This document shows positions 44,101-53,100 of a DNA stretch of 64,000 nt, one piece after another; position 1 is the stretch's first letter; each line of letters starts with the position of its first letter. This DNA is from CAYUYV01 sp964474635 (GTDB lineage: Bacteria > Pseudomonadota > Alphaproteobacteria > JAJFIK01). The stretch covers positions 41,816 to 105,815 of the forward strand of contig CAYYTT010000003.1 of the NCBI GenBank assembly GCA_964474635.1, written 5' to 3'. Under the pieces are notes generated by a model, which was not told where the DNA came from, made no database searches, and saw only the letters and a program-made list of their open reading frames with translations. The translations under genes were made by a program, and so were the position numbers.

Positions 44101-47100
44101 CGGGAGCACCCCACCGATAAAGTCATCCGCTTGCGCTGGATCCGTGCCGCCCCCCGTGACGGTGTAGGCAACCGAAGCGGGACCGGTGGTATTGCCCGTG
44201 CGTGTCACGGTGAAGGTGAATGCTGCCGGCCCCACATCGCCTTCCGCCAAGGCAATGTCGTCGGCGGCAATGTCCAGCACACCCGGCGCATCGTCGTTCT
44301 CGATAATACCGAGCACTCCGGGCGTCGCCAGCAGATCATTCTCCACAATCTGGTTGGTCTCCAGCGCGGTCATGTCCGTGTCGGTGAAGATCACCCGAAC
44401 ACTGATCGTATCGTCCAGCGTTGGGTCGAGACCGGCCAGGTCCGCGGTGTAACTCAAGCCGAGCGGCGTTTCGGCGAGATCATCCGGCAGCAGCGTCAGC
44501 GCGAGCACTCCGTTGACGCTGATTTCCAAGCGGTCGATCTCCGCTGGATCGAGATCCGAGCCAATCAGACCCGCCTCAAGCTCCTGGGGATTGAGAACCC
44601 GCTCGGCCGAGTTATTGGCGATCCCGTCGTCGATTAGATCGATCGTATCGAGATCCGCGTTCTGACCCACGCCGATCGTCCGGATGGTGGCATTAAGCCC
44701 AAGGGGGTCCAGTAGGGTCGCGACCTCATCACTGAAATCCGAGGCAACCGTCGACATTCCATCCGTAAGGAAAAAGACGACATTCTCCCCGCCCGTTTGT
44801 GCGGACAGATATGAAATAGCTTCTTGCAGCGGTGGTTCGAAATCCGTTTGCGGAAAAATTCCGTTCAACCCCTCTAGAAATGAGACGGCATCATTGGTCC
44901 CGTTTCGGTCCAGATCCTGACTGATAGCGCCAACAAATGTGGTGTCTACCACGGTTCCAAAAGGCACAATCTGAAGATTTGCGCCGCCCAGTCCCGCCGT
45001 GATGAGAACATCCGTCAGTCCTTTATAGGCTGCAATCTCCGCATCTATGACGTCGTTAGCGTTGCCATCGCCATTCTGATCACCGACGGAGGCGTCACCA
45101 ACGAATTGCGCACCAGCCCCTCCGAGATCGGAGTCCGTGCTGCCGGAAACATCGATGATGTACACAATGTTGAAGGCACTGGAGCCGGCGAGGTCGCCCA
45201 GGGAAATCAGTCCGGTGACGTTGACAGTCTCCGCATCCGTGGCGTCGGGAGCCGTGAGCGACAGGCTCACATCCTGGGCGGTCTCAGGGATTGTTCCCGT
45301 GGCGCTGGAGGTCTCCAGCGGCCCGTCGGCTACAATCGCATCCACCGGGTCGGACAGGATCAGCGTAAAGGTCTCGTCGGCCTCCACAAAGAGATCCCCC
45401 GACACAACGATGTCGATGGTCTGGCTTACCTGGCCGTCGGCAAAACTCACCGTGCCTGTGGGCAATATGCCGCCCACGAAATCATCGTCATCGGCTGGAT
45501 CGCTCCCCGTACCGACGACCGTATAGGTCGCGGACGCGGTGCCCGAGGTGTTGCCCGTCCGCTCAACCGTGAAGGTGAATACGGTCTCATCGCCCGTATT
45601 GCCTTCCGTCAGGGTGACGGTGTCCTCGACAAGGCGCAAAACCGCAGGTTCAGTGCCACTGATCGTGACCGTGACTTGTGCGCTCGCGCTGCCTCCGTTT
45701 CCGTCCGCAACACTGTAAGCGAACAGATCCGTCGCGGTCGCCCCGAAGGCGAGATCAGCAAATTGCCCATTGGGATCGTAGGTGACGGTTCCATCCGCAT
45801 CGAGACGCACCAAGGCGCCCGAACCGAGTACAACCGTATCGCCGCTTAGCACCGCCTGACCATTGAGGGCAAAGATCGTCAGCGGTCCACCATCCACGTC
45901 CGTATCATTGGCAAGAAGGGCGAGACCGGCAACGGCCACTTCCTCATCCGTTGTCGCGGTATCGTCCGCGGCTACCGGATTGTCGTTCACGCCCGTTACC
46001 GTGACGGTGACCGTTGCCGTCGCGGTCTCCCCGGCCCCATCGGTGATCGAGTAAGAGAAGACGTCCGTCGCCGTTTCGCCAACACCAAGGGTCTCAAATG
46101 CCCCGTTCGGATCATAGGCCAGTGTGCCATCGCCATTGTCAGTGACGCTACCGAGTGTGCCCGTCGTGTTCACACTCTCCACACTCAGCATATCTCCCGT
46201 GTCCGGATCACGATCATTGCCCAGCACGGAGATGGATGCGACGGCTGTGTCCTCATCCGTTGTCACCGTGTCATCCACGGCTTCCGGCGCGTCATTGATG
46301 CCTGTCACTGTCACCGTGACCAGCGCGCTGTCCGTGGCCCCGAAGACATCGCTGATCGTGTATTCAAAACTGTCCGTCGTTGTCTCACCTTCGGCAAGGC
46401 TTTGGAAAGCGCCATTAACGTCATAGGTCAGCACTCCGTCCGCCGCCAGATTGACGATTGCACCGCTCGGCAACATGAAGCTCTGGCCCACCGCCGTGGC
46501 AACGCCTTCAACGGCCGTGACGGAAAAATCGTCGTCGTCGGGATCAAAGTCCTGTACATCCGGCTCAACGTCGATCTGTACCACACCGAACCCAGGGACG
46601 GAGAATGTCAGCGTGTCCGCAAGATCGCCGGGATCATCGGTTTCCAGAAGGATTGAGAAGGTGACCTCTGTACCTGGATCAACATCCGCAAATCCAGCAG
46701 AGGGCGTGAACGAGGTGACATAGCCAAAATCATCGTCACTGACCGCCCCAATGACCGTAGACAGGGAAATCTCAACGCTTTCCTCAATAACGGAAATGAT
46801 GTTGCTGCTGTCTGCCTCCAGGACAACCACGGCTCCAACACCGAGTTGAGTCACAAGATCGTCGTAGACATCTGTTCGGTTAGACGTCACGGCGAAAATC
46901 GGAACTATGCCCGCGGAAATCAGCGCGTTCCGCACCTGCTCGACCGACGGATAATCTTCGCCCGACCCCGGAGGATCGCCGTCCAAGATGGCGTCTCCAT
47001 TGTTGGGCGGAACGCTCGCCAGATCACCGGCAACATGGAAAGGGGCATCCGTTGTCAAGACAACAATACGCGATGCCCCGGGACGATAACCAATCTCCAA

Positions 47101-50100
47101 ATCGCGGAGAGAGACCTGCAACAAGGCTTCAAGTTGGGATTCTGCCGCGTCCCCGCCGGGTTGCGTATCCAAGCCATTTATCGTGTCAAGGAAGTCACCC
47201 CGCGACGCAGTGAGCGGAAGGTCCGTACGATACGGAAATGACGAAATCGTGCTGCCAAATCCAGATACGGGTTTGTCGATAAAACTGGCAACCCCAAAGG
47301 CCGCATCAAACCCAAGCGCGGTCACCGAATCGAAAAGATCCGGCGCAAGCGCGCGCAGAGTGACCAAGTCGCCCGAGAAAGATCCCGACAGATCCTGCAG
47401 CAGCACCAAATCGAGAAGACCCGTTCCTGTCCGCTCCGGTGTTGTCACAGTCACGTCGAGGGTCAGCGGGTCACCGGCGGCAAGCACCACGGAATAACGC
47501 TGCACATCGACTGCAGAGCCGGCGGAGCTCAGCACCGTCTCAATAATTTCGCTCTCCGCGCCGAATACGCTGCCCATGGCGAGGCCACCCGCATCCGCAG
47601 CGAACGCATCGTCAATGGCCACTGGAGGGTTGTTCTGCCCGGTGACGGTCACTGAAACCGTTGCGGTGGACGTGGCACCGAAACCATCCCTGACGGTATA
47701 CGTAAATTGATCCGTTGCCGTTGCGCCTGCACCAAGACCATCGAAAGCCATCGCAGGATCATATGACACCGTCCCATCCCCATTGTCGGTGACAGCGCCA
47801 AGGGTGCCGGCAGTGTCGAGAGACACGATGGTCAGCATGTCACCCGCGTCCGGATCGGAGTCATTGTCAAGGACCGGGATGGCGGACAGGGGCGTATCGT
47901 CGTCCGTCGTCAGAGCATCATCACGGGCTTCCGGCGCATCGTTGACGCCGGTGACCGTGACGGTCACAGTCGCGGTCGCCGTCGCGCCAGCCTCGTCGGA
48001 GATTGTGTATGTGAAGGCCTCGGTCGTGCTCGCCCCCTCGGGAAGCACGTCAAACACCCCCCTCGGATCATAGGCGAGGGTGCCGTCTGCGTTGTCCGTC
48101 ACCAAGCCGAGAATGCCTGCTCCATCAATATCGACGAGTGTCACCGTATCGCCCGCGTCCGGATCGCTGTCATTGTCCAGTACCATGATGGACGGCAAAG
48201 CCGTATCCTCATCTGTCGAGACCGCGTCATTCAGCGCAAGGGGCGGGGTATTCCCAAGTTGCAGCTCGAAGGCCCCGATATCCGTCGCCGTCAAGCCAAC
48301 TCCGGGCACATCCACACTGCGGGAAAAACCGCGTGCATCGACAGGCAAGTCCTCGCCGGTGTTGCCGTCGCCGTCGAGGTCCAACGGATCAAGAGGAATG
48401 GGACCAACGGCCCCGTCGAGAGCGGGGTTCGTTATCATGTTGAGCAGCGCCACCGTCGGCACTGTCCCACCATTGTCCGCTAGCAGATCAAGTCCATAGG
48501 TTGCCACCGGACCGGCGAAGATGTCAGCCTCCGTCAGGCTGTTACCATCGCCAAAGACACTGTCCGAAACATTGAGGGCCCCAGCAAAGTAAGCTGGAGC
48601 ACTCCCAAGGATATTTCCGCCCAGGGAGTTTAAGGCCCCTTGTGCCCCATTGAAGTAATTGCCGCCCGCAATGTCGGAACGGACAGTAAAGCTACTGGAG
48701 TAGGTGTTTCCGGCAACGATGGTATTAGAAAGAGACAGCACACCATTGACATAAACACCGCCACCCAGACCACCAAAATCACCAGAGCTATTGCCCGTGA
48801 TGGTGCTGTTGTACAGTGCAACCGCATCACCTTCGATGCCGCCTCCGGCCCCATTTGTTGCCATATTGTCCGCAACAGTCAGATTAACGCCTAAAATATT
48901 TGTTCCGGAATCGGCAAAAATGCCGCCACCTCCCCCGAAGCCAAAAACAAGATAGTTGTCCGACACTGTCGAGTTAAAGAGGGAAACAGACGACGAAGAC
49001 CCAACAGCGATTCCGCCCCCACTACTGGCCCGGTTATCGTGGATGAGTGTATCCACGATCGTGAGATTGACGTCCCGTCCGACATAAATCCCCCCACCGC
49101 GATTGTCCCGCGACGTGCTGTAGTATGTCCCAAACGAGGCAATTCCGCCGGTGATGGTCAAGCTCTCCAAGCGGACCGAACGCTCATCCACATTGCTCGT
49201 TCCGTCCTCGATGCGCACCACCCTCGAGGCGCCGCCGGCATCGAGTATGATGTCGGCGGTCCGGTCACCATCCGTGTCTCCATTGATCGTCACATTGCGA
49301 TCAATCACAAGCTCGCCATTCGTCAGAGAAACGGTCTGCCCGCTCAGTGCACCGTCAAACTGAATCGTACCGCCATCGGCTACGGCGCTTAAGGCTTCGC
49401 GCAAGGACGTTTCGCCATCAACGGCACTGACGACATCCAAAGCGGTCGTCACAGTGACCACCGGCGCACCGACACCGTCATCATTCAGGATATTGCCCCG
49501 AGCGACGCTCGGTGCACCAATAAAAGTACCTTCCGCATTTATCAGGGATAAGATGAACGTTTCGATCTCTGATTCCGGCGAGGAATCGCCCACCACGCTT
49601 ACTGTGAGCGGGGCTGTGGGGTCCCCATCGCCGAAAGTTGCGGTGAAAGTTGGAAAGTCATCGGCGCCGAAGTCACTCGGTTCCGCCGAACCCGGACCGC
49701 CATTGCCGACAAGAGCCGTCACGCTCGCCGCCCCGGAGAGGTCTCCGGTTCTTGTGACCATAAACTCGAACACCGTCGATCCGCTGTTCCCCTCTGAAAG
49801 CTCCACCAGGGACGGCGACAGGGAGACGGTCGAGGTGACCTCACTGGATTGCAGTTCGAAAGAGCCACTGTCAACGGACGATGCGCGCGCTTGAAGGAAG
49901 ACCGCCCGGTCAAAACCCCGTGCATCGACGGGCAAGGGTTCGCCGATGTTGCCGTCGCCGTCGAGATCGAGCGCGTCGATCGGCAGTTCGGCGACACCCG
50001 CGTCAAGGGCGGGGTTCGCCGGCTCAGCGTTCAAGGCGACGGTCTCAATCACGCCGCCATTGTCGGCACGGACACCGCCAAAAACACCTCCCGAGAGCGA

Positions 50101-53100
50101 AACGACCGATTCGAAGACATCTTGGGTGGTGAAGCTGTTGCCCAAACCCAAGGTCAGGTCGCTGGAGGTGATAAAGCGGCTCCCAGAACCACTATAGGAG
50201 CTGCCTAGGATGGTGCCGCCACTGCTGGCAAAATTTCCTCCGGCGGCGACATAAAGATCAAACCCATAGAGGATGGCCGAGTTTCCTGCGATAATCGAAT
50301 TGGCGGATTGAACAAGTCCTCCGTTCTGGATTAAAACCCCGCCGCCAGTATCGCCAGCTCCATTCGACGTCAGTGTACTGTTTTGGATGACCACTTCAGC
50401 GTTTGGCGCAGTGTTGAGCCCGCCCCCCGAGAAATAGCCGGTGTTGGCGTTCACGACCGTATTGGTAAGAGTGGCAGCCGCCCCCTGTCCCACATGCAAA
50501 CCGCCGCCGCTGGCCGCTCGATTGTCCGCGATCAGCGTGTTGATCAATGATAGGGTGGCCCCCGAACGCACGGCCACCCCACCCCCTTGCAGATAGACGC
50601 CTTGATTGTCCGTAATGGACGAATTAATGACGGTGACATCCGCGTAAGGACCGACGAGAAGGCCCGATCCACCATACAGCTCGGACGAAAAGACCGTCGG
50701 CGCAAACACGCTCGCGAACCCGTCGGTCACTGTCAAACTCTCCAAGGTGACGGACTGGCGTGCGGCACTGGAACCGCCTTGAACCACCATCACACGCGAG
50801 CGACCGCCCCCGTCAATGCCAATGTCGGCTTTCCCATCACCGTCCGTGTCACCATCAATGGTCAGGTTCTGGTTGAAAGCCAAGGCGCCGTTGGTGAGCA
50901 CGAGCGTCGACCCGGCGAGCGAGGCGCTGAACCGGACCGTGTCCCCATCATTCGCCGCCATTATGGCTTCGCGTAAGGATGTTTGGAAATCGAGCGGATC
51001 TACCACGTCCTGGGCCGTGGTTACGATCAGGCTATCGGCCTCGGTGGCGCTCGCATCCGCAATCACGCCGGTGGCCGTGGAAGGCGTTCCCAAGACACTA
51101 TTGGTGGGCACGCTGAGCGTCACCTGAAACTGCTCCGCGCCCTCGACCACGCTGTCCGAGGCAACCTCGATGGCCAGCGTCGCCGTGGTTTGGCCGTCGG
51201 CGAATGCAATTGTCCCTTGCGGCAGACTGTTGCCGACAAAATCAGCAGCACTCGCAGGAGTCCCCCCAAGGCCCGTCACGGCGTAGGCCACCGTCGCCGT
51301 GCCGGTCGTATCGCCCGTGCGGGTCAACTCAAATGTGAACACTGTGGGGCCATCGGCGCCCTCGGCTTTAACGGCATCGCGCCGCGCGATCGTGATCGTA
51401 CCCGGTGCGACAGGCAACGCCTCGCCGCGAAGAACCACGTCATCAATGGCGATCGTCTCGTCATCCTCATAGGTTTGAGTGCTGATGAGGATTTGGAAAT
51501 CATCTTCCGGAATGCCGGGCTGTCCCAAATAGGGCTCCAAATCGAATGTCACCGTGGTCCAGTTCGCCGAGCCATCATCGGGAACCTTGACGGCGTCAAG
51601 ATCGGCCCCCTGCAGATCGAGCAGGACCTGCTCGATCGGCGCCGAAAATGTTCCTAAAAAGATTTGCAACTTGTCGGCAAAATCACCGGTGCCATCATAG
51701 GTTCCAGCATCGCCAACCCAGTAGGACAGACTAAGACTGCGATTGGTCAGCCCGGACAAATCAATGCCGTCAAAGCGCAAGTCGATGATGCCGTCCCCGT
51801 CATTCACACTGTAATATTGTTCCGTTCCGAAACTGATCGCAGTCCCATTTGGTGACACATCCGGCGCATTGAACCCTGAACGCACACTGACGCCGATGGC
51901 ATCGGACATGTCACCATCGAGTCCGGTGGTCGGGCCGGACGGCGACGCCTTTAAAGTCCAGCGGGTGAAAAAATCAAGCCCTGGGCCATTGATGTTTGCC
52001 GTGCTCGCGCCGTTCAGATCGTTGCTGGAAAAAAACTGCTCGCTGATATCGCCCGGAATGAGGGCATTGAAATTCTGCGCCTCAGCCACCGGTGCCGCGT
52101 TCGCATCGTCATTGCGGATGACCGTCTCGGCGCTGACCTGAGCGCCCAGGTTCATCCCCACCGGATCAACCAAAGTGACCGTGAAGCCCTCATCGCCCTC
52201 GAACCAGGGGTCGCCGATGATCCCGATGGGAAGGATTTTTGTCCGCTCCCCGCCGGCAAAGTGGATCGTTCCGCGTGGAAACAGGCTGCCGACGAAATCA
52301 TCCACATCGGCCTGATCAAGGCCTGAGGGCGTCACAACATAGGAAACGCTCGCACTGCCGGAGGCGTCGCCCGACCGGGTCACTGTGAAGACCGCCGTTT
52401 GCTGGTCCCCCGTTCCTTCGGACACGGCGGAAGCCGGCGCCGCGATACTGACCTCAGGCGGCGTACTGGAGGTATCAACGAAACTGGCCCAAACGGTGGC
52501 CCATTCCCCGCTGTTGCTCACCGCCCCCAAATCGCGCAGGGCCGCATATTTGTTGTAGACCCAAAAGGTCTGGTCATCCAAAGGATCGATCGCGATCCCC
52601 GAATAGTCCCCCCACCGATTTCTTCCACCTCGGGTGTTCTCGTAGAAATCAAGCCCCTCCTGGACAAGTTGGGATGGCCCGATTTGACCGTCCAACGCGT
52701 CGTTGTCGTGGACCGCGAAATAGGCGCCGGCATAGGTCGACGGGGAGGACGCGGAAAAGCCAATGCCCACGTCCCCATTGCCGTTCACCGCGATGCTCGG
52801 ATAGTAGGTGTGCGTCCCCGGCGCGATGTCCTCGCCGCCTATGGCACCCTGGTCGAGCAGGAAGGGCGTGACGCCGTCCACATCAAGTTCGACCCAATAG
52901 GCCGTGGCTTGATTGGCGTCCGGACCACTGTCCGGAAAGGCCGTGAACACAGAATAGATCACACCATCCCGGTACACCGCATCGAGGGCGCGCGGATCTC
53001 CGGCATCCAGGAGGACCGTCGTGCCCAATTGCGGGGCGTCGAAGGGCGTAAACCCGGTGACCTCCTTGCCAAGGTCAATATCTGTTGTGGTGAACGAGAT

